Under the pieces are notes generated by a model. The model worked only from the letters and a program-made list of their open reading frames with translations, made no database searches and was not told where the DNA came from. A DNA stretch of 64,000 nt from Phylloscopus collybita (lineage: Eukaryota > Chordata > Aves > Passeriformes > Phylloscopidae), in NCBI GenBank assembly GCA_027886175.1, contig JAJNNQ010000077.1, positions 744,001 through 808,000 on the forward strand, given 5' to 3'. The position numbers and the translations under genes were made by a program. This document shows positions 21,070 through 31,690 of this stretch, one piece after another. Position 1 is the stretch's first letter. The number at the start of each line of letters is the position of its first letter.

Positions 21070-21537
21070 CCCCATTTGTGGAGTTTTGGCATGGGGATCT
21101 GTAAAAAAAAGTAATCCTGGAATAGTTTGGTTTGGAGAGGACTTTGAATATCCCAGCCCAGCTTGGTGGCACTTTCCCCCCACTGCCTGCCCAGGGCTCT
21201 GCTGCCTGGAGCTGCCCCTGCCTGCAGCTGCTTCCCTGTGCCCAGGGCTGGGCCCTGCCAGTGCTGCCAGAGCCCAGCCCAGCCCTGGGGGCTCAGCTCT
21301 GCCCTGCAGAGCCCTCCCAGCTCAGGCACTGCCCAGGGGCAGCTCTGCCTCTGCAGCCTCTGATGGCAACCTCAGAGCAACCCTGAGGAGGCTGGAAAAG
21401 CAACCCTGGTGCTGCCTGCAAGGGACCCTCTGCTGATTTCTGTCACTGCCTGGTTTATTAAGATCTGAGAGAAAATTATTTTATATTTCTCAACCTGAAG
21501 TGAGAGATTATTATCTATGTGCATTTTCCCATCCAGG
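21070..21537. other. Left-arm host flank, no gene
   Basis: GC-rich sequence (mostly 21,120-21,430) matched inverted by 30,690-31,141. Several overlapping frames are open because of GC richness. Its normal G content shows that editing was confined to the provirus. Confidence 0.6.
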
Positions 21538-22131
21538 TGTCCTAGGTTACAATGTAAAATTGTGCCCAAGGTATGTATTCTATCCCCATGAGCCGTTGGA
21601 GCCAAGGTGGGGCAGTGTTCTCCTTATCTTCTGATAACGAGCCCAACAATGCCTTCCCGGAAGACATTATCTCTGTTTAATGGGCCATCAAAGACCCATT
21701 TGCATGACTTATAGGATGAAATCATACCATTGTGAGATGCCCTGCCCAGGGGGAGGAGCCAAGCATTCCCACCTGGATATAATCCAGGGTTTGAGACCTC
21801 ACGAGCAGCTTCTATCCACTGAACTCTCAGAGGAGACGAGCTACCAGACGTTTCTACAAGAATCACTGCTTGGACAAGAACATCTCATCTGGATTCCTGG
21901 AGGAAGACTGGACCCTTCTCATCATCACCGGACCCTTCTCTCTCAGGATCATCTCTGCTCCAGCGGAACCACATCTGCCGCTCCAGGAGGATTTCCGGAC
22001 TGCTTCAAACACCCTGACCAACAGGGTGTTAGGTTGTATCATTCCATTTATTTCACCTTTTTTCCTCTCTTCTTCTATTAAATTGTATCTCTGACTGGGA
22101 GTCTCACTGGTTTTGCTTTCAAACCAGCACA
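21538..22131 (+). mobile_element. 5' LTR of the ERV-L-like provirus
   Basis: A 594-bp LTR beginning TGTCCTAGGTTACAATG and ending CCAGCACA, with a TATA-like GATATAATCC near 21,776 and an ATTAAA signal near 22,078. It is paired with the 606-bp copy at 27,287-27,892. Confidence 0.92.
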
Positions 22132-22136
22132 TCTTT

Positions 22137-22154
22137 TGGTGCCCAATGTGGGGC
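22137..22154 (+). other. Primer binding site, tRNA-Lys-like
   Basis: TGGTGCCCAATGTGGGGC, five bases after the LTR, is a tRNA-Lys(1,2)-type primer site carrying two C-to-T changes at positions that are CpG in the usual site. Confidence 0.85.
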
Positions 22155-22213
22155 ATGAGGTACTGAGAAGAGTCAGAGTTACAATTTTGTACTGGAAAAG
22201 GCACCTGTTAGCT

Positions 22214-23320
22214 ATGTTGCTCAACATACTTACATGTGTCTTGTACCTAGCTCTCTATATCTTTCCGCACATGGGGCAGTATCTGCAGATCTTAATACTC
22301 TGGTGTAAACCAGGGTACGGCACTAAAATTGCTTTATTGGTCTACTCTGTCTATTGCATGCTAACCTGCAAGGCAGTGAGCATAATTTGGAGTATGTACT
22401 CAATTTTGTTTGCTTGTTCTGGTCTAGGATGTTTTGTTTGGGGCCTCAACAATCTAACCCAGCCGCTGTGGGGAGGGGTAAAGAATAATTTTTTCCAGTC
22501 TTTCAGGCCTGATACAGCAGTTTTTGAAAATATTGAGTTCTCTCTGGATACCAAGGACAGCATAATGTTGTTGTTGATGCTGTTTTGTCTTCTCTGCACA
22601 GCCTGCACCATGCTTAGAAACAGAACACTACATGATGTAGTGCAGCGTCTTCTTGAGGCAGAAGAGAAAAGAAGGGAAGAGCGTCTGAGTCTACGCAGAC
22701 TGTCACAGAAAAGACGGAAGCCCAAAAACCAGCCAACAGTGTCCACGTCTACACAGACTGCCACAGAAGAGAAAGAAGCACCAAGCAAAGCCACAACATC
22801 TGTGTTCGTGCAGGTTGTCACAGAGGAGAAAGAAGTCAAAAATTCCAGCATTTCCACACAAACCATCACTGAACTGGAACAGCCTAAACCGGTAGCAGTT
22901 GCCCCTGTTCAGAAGAAGAAATCAAAGAGCAAGTCAGTCTGCATAGTGACTGACGAGGATGCAGCAGGACCTTCGCATCCAGCAGGAGAGACAGAGCCAG
23001 AGATCATCACTCGCTCTCTGTCCCTGGGTGAGCTGCGTGACCTGCGGAGGGAATTCACCTGCCAGACAAATGAATCTGTCCTGACCTGGCTGCTCCGTAT
23101 CTGGGACGCTGCAGCCAATGACACCATTCTGGATGGAAGTGAGGCCAGGCAACTGGGATTGCTGTCCTGGGAAGTGGTCATTGACCAGGGCATCGGGAGA
23201 ACCAAAGAAACTCTCAGCCTCTGGCAACGATTGCTAACAAGTGTGAAGGACAGATACCTTTGTAAAGAAGATCTTCAGGTACACCAAGCAAAGTGGAGCA
23301 CAATGGAACAAGGTATCTGA
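22214..23320 (+). CDS. ERV-L-like gag, N-terminal open segment with membrane helices
   Basis: A 368-residue frame from ATG 22,214 to TGA 23,318-23,320; upstream codons are open through the primer site but lack an ATG. Residues about 3-30, 37-58, 59-78 and 115-134 are hydrophobic and look like four membrane-spanning helices, unusual for a retroviral Gag. Residues about 136-170 are highly basic. Residues 176-224 contain three related repeats (STSTQTATEEKE, SVFVQVVTEEKE, SISTQTITELEQ). From about 268 the sequence (SLSLGELRDLRREF onward) looks globular and is probably capsid-like. No CCHC zinc knuckle is present. The frame continues after the TGA into the next segment, so the full Gag was longer. 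Annotated as a decayed ERV gene. Confidence 0.7.
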   Translation: MLLNILTCVLYLALYIFPHMGQYLQILILWCKPGYGTKIALLVYSVYCMLTCKAVSIIWSMYSILFACSGLGCFVWGLNNLTQPLWGGVKNNFFQSFRPDTAVFENIEFSLDTKDSIMLLLMLFCLLCTACTMLRNRTLHDVVQRLLEAEEKRREERLSLRRLSQKRRKPKNQPTVSTSTQTATEEKEAPSKATTSVFVQVVTEEKEVKNSSISTQTITELEQPKPVAVAPVQKKKSKSKSVCIVTDEDAAGPSHPAGETEPEIITRSLSLGELRDLRREFTCQTNESVLTWLLRIWDAAANDTILDGSEARQLGLLSWEVVIDQGIGRTKETLSLWQRLLTSVKDRYLCKEDLQVHQAKWSTMEQGI

Positions 23321-24001
23321 TGCCTGAGGGAATTGGCCGTGCTGGAGATCATTTTCTCAGAGGACGAGAGATTTCCTAAAAGCCCAGATGAAGTTCAGTG
23401 CACATCACAGATGTGGTTGAGATTCGCACGGCTTGGACCAGAGATGTACTCCCGTTACCTGGCAACGCTGCAATGGAGGGCAGGTGAGGACAGGGTGGGC
23501 GTCTTGGTCAACAAACTAAGAATTTATGAGGACACTGTCACTGCCCCGTTTCGTACCCATGTCTCATCCGTGGAAACAAGGCTGGCTGAGCAAGTCCGAA
23601 GCTTGATTGAAGAGGGCCATCAGAAACTGAAAAAAGAACTTAAGGAAGAGATTTACCACATCTCGCCAGAACAAACAAGAGTCTCTGCCATTAGGAGCAG
23701 GCGTCCCCCAGCCAGAGAGAGAACATACACTCCACGGGGTAACCTCTGGTCTTTTCTTCGTGAGCATGGAGAAGACATGAGGAAGTGGGATGGAAAACCC
23801 ACCTCCGCCTTAGCAGCCCGGGTATGTGAACTGAAAAGAGGGACACCTACCACGAGGAGTTCATCTAGAGTCAATGCTGCTCCAGTCTCTCGAGCACAGA
23901 ACTCCAGACAGTATAGGAATGATGATGTGACTGATCCTCTCGAAGGGACCTCAGGAACGTATTTACAGGAAGATAGCAACGTGCATCGTGAGCAGGAATA
24001 G
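23321..24001 (+). CDS. ERV-L-like gag, C-terminal segment
   Basis: In the same frame as the preceding segment, directly after its TGA, and ending in TAG at 23,999-24,001. About 226 codons: helical, charged sequence likely from capsid, then an Arg/Ser/Thr-rich tail. No zinc knuckle is seen. Whether the TGA is a mutation or a readthrough codon cannot be told from one copy. The TAG separates gag from pro-pol in the same frame, an arrangement known for retroviruses that express Pol by stop-codon readthrough. Confidence 0.65.
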   Translation, partial: CLRELAVLEIIFSEDERFPKSPDEVQCTSQMWLRFARLGPEMYSRYLATLQWRAGEDRVGVLVNKLRIYEDTVTAPFRTHVSSVETRLAEQVRSLIEEGHQKLKKELKEEIYHISPEQTRVSAIRSRRPPARERTYTPRGNLWSFLREHGEDMRKWDGKPTSALAARVCELKRGTPTTRSSSRVNAAPVSRAQNSRQYRNDDVTDPLEGTSGTYLQEDSNVHREQE

Positions 24002-25936
24002 AGGGGCCCTGCCTCTAGCCAGGTAGAGGAAAGGGACAATCAGATCTATTGGACTGTGTGGATCCGATGGCCTGGCACATCTGACCCACAAGAGTACACA
24101 GCTTTGATTGACACTGGCTCTCAATGTACCCTGATGCCATCAGGGTATGTAGGAACAGAATCTGTTTCTATTTCTGGAGTGACAGGAGGGTCCCAGCAGC
24201 TGACTGTAGTGGAGGCCGAAGTGAGTTTAACTGGGAACGGGTGGCAAAAACACCCCATTGTGACTGGCCCAGAGGCCCCATGCATCCTTGGCATAGATTT
24301 TCTCAGAAATGGATATTTCAAAGACCCAAAAGGATATCGCTGGGCTTTTGGGATAGCTGCTGTAGAGAAAGAAGGCATCAGACAACTGAATACCTTGCCT
24401 GGTCTCTCAGATGACCCCTTTGCTGTGGGACTGCTGAGAGTTGAAGAACAACAAGTACCAATTGCCACAGCAACAGTGCACCGTCGGCAGTACCGCACCG
24501 ACAGAGACTCAGTGACCCCAATCCATGAGATGATTCGTAAACTGGAGAGCCAAGGGGTGGTCAGCAAGGCTCGTTCACCCTTCAACAGCCCCATCTGGCC
24601 TGTGCGTAAGTCCAGTGGGGAATGGAGACTGACTGTAGATTATCGTGGTCTGAATGAAGTCATGCCACCACTGAGTGCTGCTGTGCCAGACATGCTGGAG
24701 CTTCAGTACGAGTTGGAGTCCAAGGCAGCAAAGTGGTACGCGACCATAGACATTGCCAATGCTTTCTTCTCCATTCCTTTGGCAGCAGAGTGCAGGCCCC
24801 AGTTTGCTTTCACCTGGAGAGGTGTGCAGTATACCTGGAACCAACTGCCCCAGGGGTGGAAGCACAGTCCCACCATCTGCCATGGACTAATCCAGACTGC
24901 ATTGGAAAAAGGCGAGGCTCCTGAACATCTCCAGTATATTGATGACATCTTTGTGTGGGGGAACACAGAAGTGGAAGTTTTCAAGAAAGGAGAGAAGATT
25001 ATCCAGATTCTACTGAAAGCTGGTTTTGCCATTAAGCGAAGTAAGGTTAAGGGACCGGCTCGAGAAATCCAGTTCCTGGGAGTGAAGTGGCAAGATGGAC
25101 GTCGCCAGATACCCACAGAAGTAATCAACAAGATCACCGCAATGTCTCCACCAACCAGCAAGAAGGAAACACAAGCTTTCCTAGGTGCCATAGGCTTTTG
25201 GAGAATGCACATTCCTGAGTATAGCCAGATTGTGAGTCCTCTCTACCTGGTTACCCGCAAGAAGAATGATTTCCACTGGGACCCTGAACAGCAGCAAGCC
25301 TTTGCCCAGATCAAGCAGGAGATCGCTCATGCGGTAGCCCTTGGCCCAGTGAGGACAGGACCAGATGTGAAGAATGTGCTCTACTCAGCAGCCGGGAACA
25401 ATGGCTTGTCCTGGAGCCTTTGGCAGAAGGTGCCTGGTGAGACTCGGGGTCGACCACTGGGATTCTGGAGTCGAAGCTACAGAGGGTCCGAAGCCAACTA
25501 CACGCCCACGGAGAAGGAAATCTTGGCCGCCTATGAAGGAGTTCAAGCCGCTTCAGAAGTAATTGGCATGGAAACGCAGCTGCTTCTGGCACCCCGACTG
25601 CCAGTGCTGGGGTGGATGTTCGAGGGAAAGGTTCCTTCCACGCATCATGCCACCGACACTACTTGGAGCAAATGGATTGCCCTCATTACGCAGCGCGCCC
25701 GTATTGGAAACCCAAATCGCCCTGGGATTCTGGAAGTTATAACGAACTGGCCTGAAGGTGAGACTTTTGGATTATCCTCTGAAGAGGAAGAGGAGCAAGT
25801 GACACGTGCTGAGGAGGCCCCACCATATAATGAGCTACCAGAGACTGAAAAACGATATGCCCTCTTCACTGATGGTTCCTGCCGAATTATAGGCACTGAC
25901 CGGAAATGGAAAGCTGCAGTATGGAGCCCCACATGA
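24002..25936 (+). pseudogene. ERV-L-like pro-pol: protease, reverse transcriptase, start of RNase H
   Basis: Open for 644 codons after the gag TAG. Counting from 24,056: aspartic protease motif LIDTGS at 17-22 and ILGID at 77-81; reverse transcriptase with WPVRK (191-195), RLTVDYRGLN (191-200 region), the first catalytic Asp at 232, LPQGW (264-268) and YIDD at 294-297; RNase H opening with LFTDGS near the end. Pol would copy the RNA genome to DNA in the virus-like particle. The frame ends at TGA 25,934-25,936 inside RNase H, where a frame change follows. This is the unedited reference that reveals the hypermutation of the arm proviruses. Confidence 0.9.
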
Positions 25937-27188
25937 CAAGTTGTGCAAGCTACCGAGTGACAAGGTGGATCAAGTCAGATGGCAGACTTAAAGCTGTCCA
26001 GCTGGCTTTGGATATTGCTGAACGAGAGAAGTGGCCGAAGCTCTATCTCTACACCGACTCATGGATGGTAGCTAATGCCCTGTAGGGATGGCTGAATCGC
26101 TGGAAAAAGGCCAGCTGGCAGCGCAGAGGGAAACCCATCTGGGCTGCTGAGATTTGGCAGGACATTGCCACCCGAGTAGAGAAGCTAACCGTGAAGGTTC
26201 GACACGTGGATGCGCACGTACCCAAGAGTCCGGCTAATGAGGAGCATCGCAACAATGAGCAGGTAGACAAAGCTGCCAAGGTGAAAGTATCACAGGTGGA
26301 TCTAGACTGGCAGCACAAGGGAGAATTATTCCTAGCTCATTGGGCCCATGATGCCTCTGGTCATCAGGGAAGAGATGCAACATACCGATGGGCCCGTGAC
26401 CGAGGGGTGGACCTTACTATGGACAGCATCTCACAGGTCATCCATGACTGTGAGACCTGCGCTGCAATCAAACAGGCCAAGCGGGTAAAGCCTCTGTGGT
26501 ACGGTGGACGATGGTTGAAGTACAGGTATGGGGAAGCCTGACAAATTGACTACATCACCCTTCCTCCGACCCGTCAAGGCAAGCGCTAACTGCTGACCAT
26601 GGTAGAAGCAACCACAGGATGGCTGGAGACCTATCCGGTGCCTCATGCCACTGCCTGGAATACCATCCTAGGCCTGGAAAAACAAGTCCTGTGGAGACAC
26701 GGCAGCCCGGAGAGAATCGAGTCAGACAACGGGACACATTTTAAGAATGGCCTTATAGACACCTGGGCCAAAGAACATGGTATTGAATGGATATACCACA
26801 TCCCTTATCATGCACCAGCCGCTGGGAAAGTTGAACGGTGCAATGGACTATCAAAGACTATCCTGAAAGTACTTGGCAGAGGGACCTTCAAGAATTGGGA
26901 CATAAACTTGCCAAAGCCACCTAGATGGTAAACACCCGAGGCTCCATCAATCGAGCTGGTCCGGCCCAGTCTGAACCCTTGCACAGAGTGGATAGAGATA
27001 AAGTCCCTGTGGTACACCTGAAAGAGATTTTAGGAAAGACTGTTTGGATTAATCCCACCTCAGGCAAAGGCAGACCCATCCGTGGGATTGTTTTTGCTCA
27101 AGGACCTGGTTACACTTGGTGGGTAATGCAAAAAGATGGAGAAACTCGTTGTGTACCACAAGGAGACTTAATTTTGAGTGAGAACTAA
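25937..27188 (+). pseudogene. ERV-L-like pol 3' part: RNase H end and integrase, multiply broken
   Basis: RNase H resumes in a different frame (YTDSW near 26,050) with TAG at 26,083-26,085. The segment 26,191-26,541 holds the end of RNase H and the integrase HHCC zinc-binding domain (WAHDASGHQG, then HDCETC), closed by TGA at 26,539. After a TAA at 26,587-26,589, 26,599-26,931 carries the integrase core with SDNGTHF and the catalytic Glu (KVERCN). A further frame change leads to the C-terminal DNA-binding domain at 26,925-27,188. The integrase cannot be made intact. No dUTPase or env follows. Confidence 0.88.
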
Positions 27189-27286
27189 AATTAGTGTGCA
27201 GGGTTTCATTCTGTGTATATATGTATGTATATGTATGTATCTGTGAGAGTGTATATGTAGATGGTGATAGAATAAGAGGTGGATTA
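27189..27286 (+). other. 3' noncoding segment before the LTR
   Basis: About 100 bases with a (TGTA)n-type run, then a purine-rich GAATAAGAGGTGGA that could serve as the polypurine tract for plus-strand priming just before the LTR at 27,287. Confidence 0.5.
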
Positions 27287-27892
27287 TGTCCTAGGTTACA
27301 ATGTAAAATTGTGCCCAAGGTATGTATTCTATCCCCATGAGCCGTTGGAGCCAAGGTGGGGCAGTGTTCTCCTTATCTTCTGTTAACGAGCCCAACAATG
27401 CCTTCCCAGAAAAAGTTATCTCTGTTTAATGGGCCATCAAGGACCCATTTGCATGATTCATAGAATGAAATCATACCATTGTGAGATGCTCCACCCAGGG
27501 GGAGGAGCCAAGCATTCCCACCTGGATATAATCCAGGGTTTGAGACCTCACAAGCAGCTTTTTTATCCACTGGACTCCCAGAGGAGACAAGAGCTACCAG
27601 ACGGAATCACTGCTTTGAAAAGAACATCGCATCTGGTTCCACTGGATTCCTGGAGGAAGATTAAACCCTTCTCACCATCACTGAACCCTTCTCTCTCAGG
27701 ATCATCTCTACTCCAACAGAACCACATCTGCCACTCCAGGAGGACTTACTTTTGGACTGCTTCAAACACCCTGACCAACAGGTGTCAGGTTGTATTGTTC
27801 CATTTATTTTATTTTACCTTTTTTCCTCTCTTCTCCTATTAAATTGTATCTCTGACTTGGAGTGTCACTGGTTTTGCTTTCAAACCAGCACA
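27287..27892 (+). mobile_element. 3' LTR of the ERV-L-like provirus
   Basis: A 606-bp partner of the 5' LTR, with the same TGTCCTAGG start and CCAGCACA end and the same TATA-like and ATTAAA elements. Differences include small indels and several losses of CpG. Confidence 0.92.
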
Positions 27893-27897
27893 ACCTC

Positions 27898-28912
27898 GAA
27901 GTATAAAAATGGCTTCCATGGTTTCATGAAGCCCTGCTGGGTCACAATGGACCTGTGGTTCCATGATGCCCCATAGTGTAACAATGATATATCCGTGGTT
28001 CCACGGTGTCAGAATGGACCCTTCATCCCATGGACACCCACAGTGTTCACTGCAGCCCCCTTGATTCCCTGATGAGGCCCTGCCATGCTCTAATGATCCC
28101 TTGGTTCCAATGGGTCCCAAAGTGCAAGAATAGTCTCCACTGTCCCATGAGGCCCTGCAATGTCACTGTGGTCCCCTTGGTTCCACAGGGCTCTGCAGTG
28201 TAACAGTGGACTCTTAGTTCCATGAGGTTCCTCAGTCACAATGGCCCCTTGGCTCCATGTGTCCAAGTTGTTTCATAGTGGCACATTTCATGAGGCCAAA
28301 CGAGTTACAATGGACCCTTGGTTCCATGAGACCTTGCTGTGTCACAATGGAGTTCTGGTTCCATGAGCTTTCATACTGCCAACAACAGTCTCCTTGGTTC
28401 TGCAGTGTCTCCATGGACCCTTGCTTCCAGGAGGTCCCACAATATAACACAGTCACTTTGGTTCTCCGAGGTTCAGCAGTGTCACAATGGCCTCCTTGGT
28501 TCTACAAGGCCTTGCTGTTTCAGAATGGACCCTTTGGTTCCACGAGGCCCCACAGTGTCACCATGGTCTCCGTGGATCCACATTGTCACGATGGACCTTC
28601 CATTCCCTGCATCCCTGGTGTGTCACAGTGGCCCCTTGGTTCCATGAGTTTCTGGACTATCAGCAATGGTTCCCTTGCTCAAACAAGGCCTTGCTGTGTC
28701 ACAATGGTCTCTTGGTTCCATGAAGCCTTTCTCTGTCACAATGTACTTTTGATTCCATGAGTTTCCAGAGTGTCCTGGTGGTCTCCTTGGATCTGCAGTA
28801 TCACAATGGGCCCTTGGTTCCATGTGGCCCTGCTGTGTCAAAAAGGATTTTGGTTCCATGAGGTTCCAAGGTGTCACAGTAGACTCCTTGGTTCTGTGAG
28901 GCCCTGCTGTCA
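27898..28912 (+). repeat. ~37-bp satellite array, central block
   Basis: Tandem units of the form TTGGTTCCATGAGG...TGTCACAATGG, about 37 bp long with shorter ~28-bp variants in which part of the unit is missing. The same satellite appears at 56,045-58,295 (opposite orientation) and 62,863-64,000. Units are diverged, and many frames are open through it on both strands as a result of unit length and composition. Confidence 0.85.
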
Positions 28913-29679
28913 CCAAATGTACAAATTATCAAAATAAGACTCCTTAACACTAATGTGGTGTTTATGAAGACATAAGTTATTCAGGATTGAGGTCAAACCC
29001 GGGATAACTCCTAACCTTACATGGACATGTGATTCTAAAAAAGTGTTACTTATATACAGTCACTACATGTATATTACAATTAAGCCATCACCATAAAATC
29101 CACCCCAAGATCCCAGATTCACTCGGTGTTTTTTCCATCACTGCACTCTTGAGCCAGATGTCTTCTGCTCTTATAACCATCCTTGCTTGGCAAGCAGGCC
29201 CTGCATGACTTGTTCCTGTGCTAAAAGTTCAAAGGTACTGTAAAAATTGAACTAAAAATTTTGGTATCAAGGCCAAAGCTGTGTGTGCCCAGGCAGAGGC
29301 AGGCAGGACGCAGAGCTGTCAGCAAAGGAAGGGCCCAGCCAGGTGGGGCAGCCGCGGGTGACGACAGCCTGCAGGGACAGAGGCACAGGGCATGGACACC
29401 GTAGGACAGCCTGGGCTGCACAGGCCACAGGGATGGGCAGCAGCTGCAAGGCCCTGACACAGCCAACTCCTGCAGCACTTGGGCCATGGCTGCTGGCCCT
29501 GGGCCTGAGCCAGCAGGAGGGGACAAGTGACCCTTGCAGGCCTGCAAGGGCCTCATGGCCTCCTTGTCCCTGCTCAGCAGCCTGGCAGGGGCTGCCCCAT
29601 GGTGCTGCCCTTGGCATTGCACATCCCCACATCCCAGTGGCCTGGGAAGTGCCCTGAGCAAGGAGGGAGGGCCAGGATG
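28913..29679. other. No recognisable gene
   Basis: 28,913-29,220 is AT-rich single-copy-looking sequence that might be an old LTR, though I cannot show it. 29,220-29,680 is GC-rich, with overlapping open frames on both strands and no domain. Confidence 0.5.
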
Positions 29680-30335
29680 TGCCTTGGCAAGGGCTGGGGC
29701 TCAGGCCTTGGCCCTTTGCATTCCTGAAACACATCCAGGTTTGCTCAGCACCAGAGACAACTTTGCCTTGTTTGTCCCCAGCTGTCTTCACTGCCTGCAG
29801 TGTTCTGCTCTACTTGAAACTTGGGGACACTTTCTCAGTCCTGTCCCTCACTGGGATCCATTAAAAGTTAAAGAAACTTAGGACGTTGTATCTGACTTGG
29901 AGTTTTTGAGAAGTTTCTTGAGCCACTCTGAGGGACTGGGTCTGATGTAAACAGCACCAAAGCCCCAAAAGGGTCATTAAAGTCCTTGTGCTGTGTCTGT
30001 GCTACTGAGCTGGGCTCTTGGCACAGAGGGCGATCCTGGCAACCAGGAAGAGCTTAAAAACACATTTCCCTTGCTGAGCAGCTCTTCTCCCAGCCCAGCA
30101 GGGCTGGGGCTCTGCCTGCAGCTATCCCGGGCACAGCACACAGGCACAGAGAGCTTCAATCACTCAGGGCTGGGAAGTTGCTGAGAAGAGACTGGGGGAG
30201 AATCACTGCCAGCCCTTGGCACAGGAACCTCTGGCTGCAGGACAAAGCAGCTGCAGCTCCTGCAGGGATCTCCTCAAGCTGGAACAGCCCAATGCCTACA
30301 GACTCTGTGAGTACATTCTCTGATTCTCTCTTGTG
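29680..30335 (+). repeat. Dispersed segmental repeat, third copy (in the inverted-repeat spacer)
   Basis: Parallel to 48,580-49,140 and inverse to 11,230-11,780. It has the same sequence of landmarks: CACTGCCTGCAGT, TCCCTCACTGGGA, CATTAAAGTCCTTGTGCTG, CCCAGCCCAGCAGGGC and GCCAGCCCTTGGCAC. Its presence inside the spacer shows that the unit was duplicated more than the two times explained by the arms. Confidence 0.65.
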
Positions 30336-30689
30336 CAGAGCAGCCAGGGGTGCCCAGGGCTGTGCTGCAGAGCAGGGTCCTGCAGCCCAGGGTGCTGTGC
30401 TGGGGCAGGGACTCTGCTGCCTGCCAGGGACAGCTCTCAGCCAGCCCTGGGAGCTGCTCACAGAACTGGGGGACAAGATCTGGGTGGAAGCAGACAGCTG
30501 GGAAGGCATGGAAGTGTTCTCCTTGTGTGGTGAGGGTGCTGCATTGTTCAGGACTGCTCCCAGCAGGACACTGAACTGCAGAACATTTCCAAGTAGATTA
30601 TACAGAGTGCACATGAGGCAGTGAGAAATATATAAAAGGGAAAACCCTGCTTTTTAATCTACTGCTCTATTTTGCCTGGATGGGAAATT
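30336..30689. other. Spacer sequence, no gene
   Basis: GC-rich then AT-rich sequence with no feature I recognise; it precedes the first base clearly matched to the left arm. Confidence 0.5.
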
Positions 30690-31141
30690 GCACATAGGTA
30701 CTAACTTCTCAATTCAGGTTGAGAAAAATAAAACACTTTCCTCTCAGATCTTAATAAACCAGGCAGAGACAGAAATCAGCAGAGGGTCCCTTGCAGGCAG
30801 CACCAGGGTTGCTTTTCCAGCCTCCTCAGGGTTGCTCTGAGGTTGCCATCAGAGCCAGCAGAGGCAGAGCTGCCCCTGGGCAGTGCCTGAGCTGGGAGGG
30901 CTCTGCAGGGCAGAGCTGAGCCCCCAGGGCTGGGCTGGGCTCTGGCAGCACTGGCAGGGCCCAGCCCTGGGCACAGGGAAGCAGCTGCAGGCAGGGGCAG
31001 CTCCAGGCAGCAGAGCCCTGGGCAGGCAGTGGGGGGAAAGTGCCCCCAAGCTGGGCTGGGATATTGAAAGTCCTCTCCAAACCAAACTATTCCAGGATGA
31101 CTTTTCTAACAGATCCCCATGCCAGGACACCACAAATGGGG

Positions 31142-31690
31142 TCTATTTTGGTTTAGGGTAAATTTGTGAGTAAATTTTTGAAGGGCTTTTGTTGGAAAGT
31201 AAATTTAACCTTTGTTTTGTTTTTTTTTTTAGTTCATTTGTGAAAAAATTTTTGGAGAAAAACTGGAAAAAATATTTATTTGATGAATAAGATGTTTGTA
31301 AGTACAAAGAATGAATAATATGAAATAATGAAATTTTTGTTGTTTTGAAGAGAGATGGTAAATTTAGAAAGTTTTTGTTTTGGGTGTAGTTTAGTTTATT
31401 TAGTTTTTTATTAGTTTTTTTTTTTTAGGTTTAGTTTTGGTGGGTTGTAGGTGTGAGTTTTTGTGGGTTTTTTTTTTTTTTTTTTTTTAGTTTAGAGTCG
31501 ATTTAAATAGTTTTAAGGAAAAAAGAAAAAAACGGAAATTTTTTTCTTTTAATTAGGTAAAATTAATTAAAAGTATAAGAGATTTCTGTTTTATTGTTTT
31601 TTGTGTTTTAGATAAATGTTTGATTAAGGATGTGTGGGAGTTAAGTAGTTTTTTTTTAAAATAAATTGTGTGCTTTTTTCTGTTTTTTTT
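31142..31690 (-). mobile_element. 3' LTR of the right-arm hypermutated provirus (edited)
   Basis: Inverted partner of 20,525-21,069, C-depleted on the plus strand. The edge at 31,142 is clear, with normal host sequence below it; the other edge is approximate. Confidence 0.65.

Larger units (their letters stand above)
7690..21537 (+). repeat. Left arm of a large imperfect inverted repeat
   Basis: This arm matches the reverse complement of about 30,690-53,625. Matched landmarks: olfactory receptor ORF 8,807-9,730 with 51,596-52,528; CAG-rich flank 7,750-8,570 with 52,740-53,625; ~150-bp tandem repeat 12,065-12,720 with 47,640-48,310; 13,293-13,742 with 38,093-38,542; retroviral primer site 14,713-14,730 with 37,102-37,119; GC-rich block 21,132-21,386 with 30,826-31,080. 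Identity varies: high in the CAG-rich flank, about 85-90% by eye near 13.1 kb, lower at 10.3-11.0 kb. The inner end coincides with the 5' LTR of the ERV at 21,538. Confidence 0.85.
21538..27892 (+). mobile_element. Nearly complete ERV-L-like provirus without env
   Basis: A 6.35-kb provirus: 5' LTR 21,538-22,131, primer site, gag in two open segments, pro-pol, short AT-rich tail, 3' LTR 27,287-27,892. Protease, reverse transcriptase, RNase H and integrase are all recognisable; the YIDD active site and missing env suggest class III (ERV-L-like). The LTRs differ by several percent by eye, so it is not recent. No target duplication is visible: the 5' flank is left-arm DNA, while the 3' flank is satellite rather than the continuation of the arm, pointing to rearrangement after insertion. 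Pol has several stops and frame changes. Confidence 0.9.

Noticed and set aside
28257..28760. 167-codon frame through the ~37-bp satellite
   Set aside because: Satellite unit composition leaves many frames open in all three satellite blocks.
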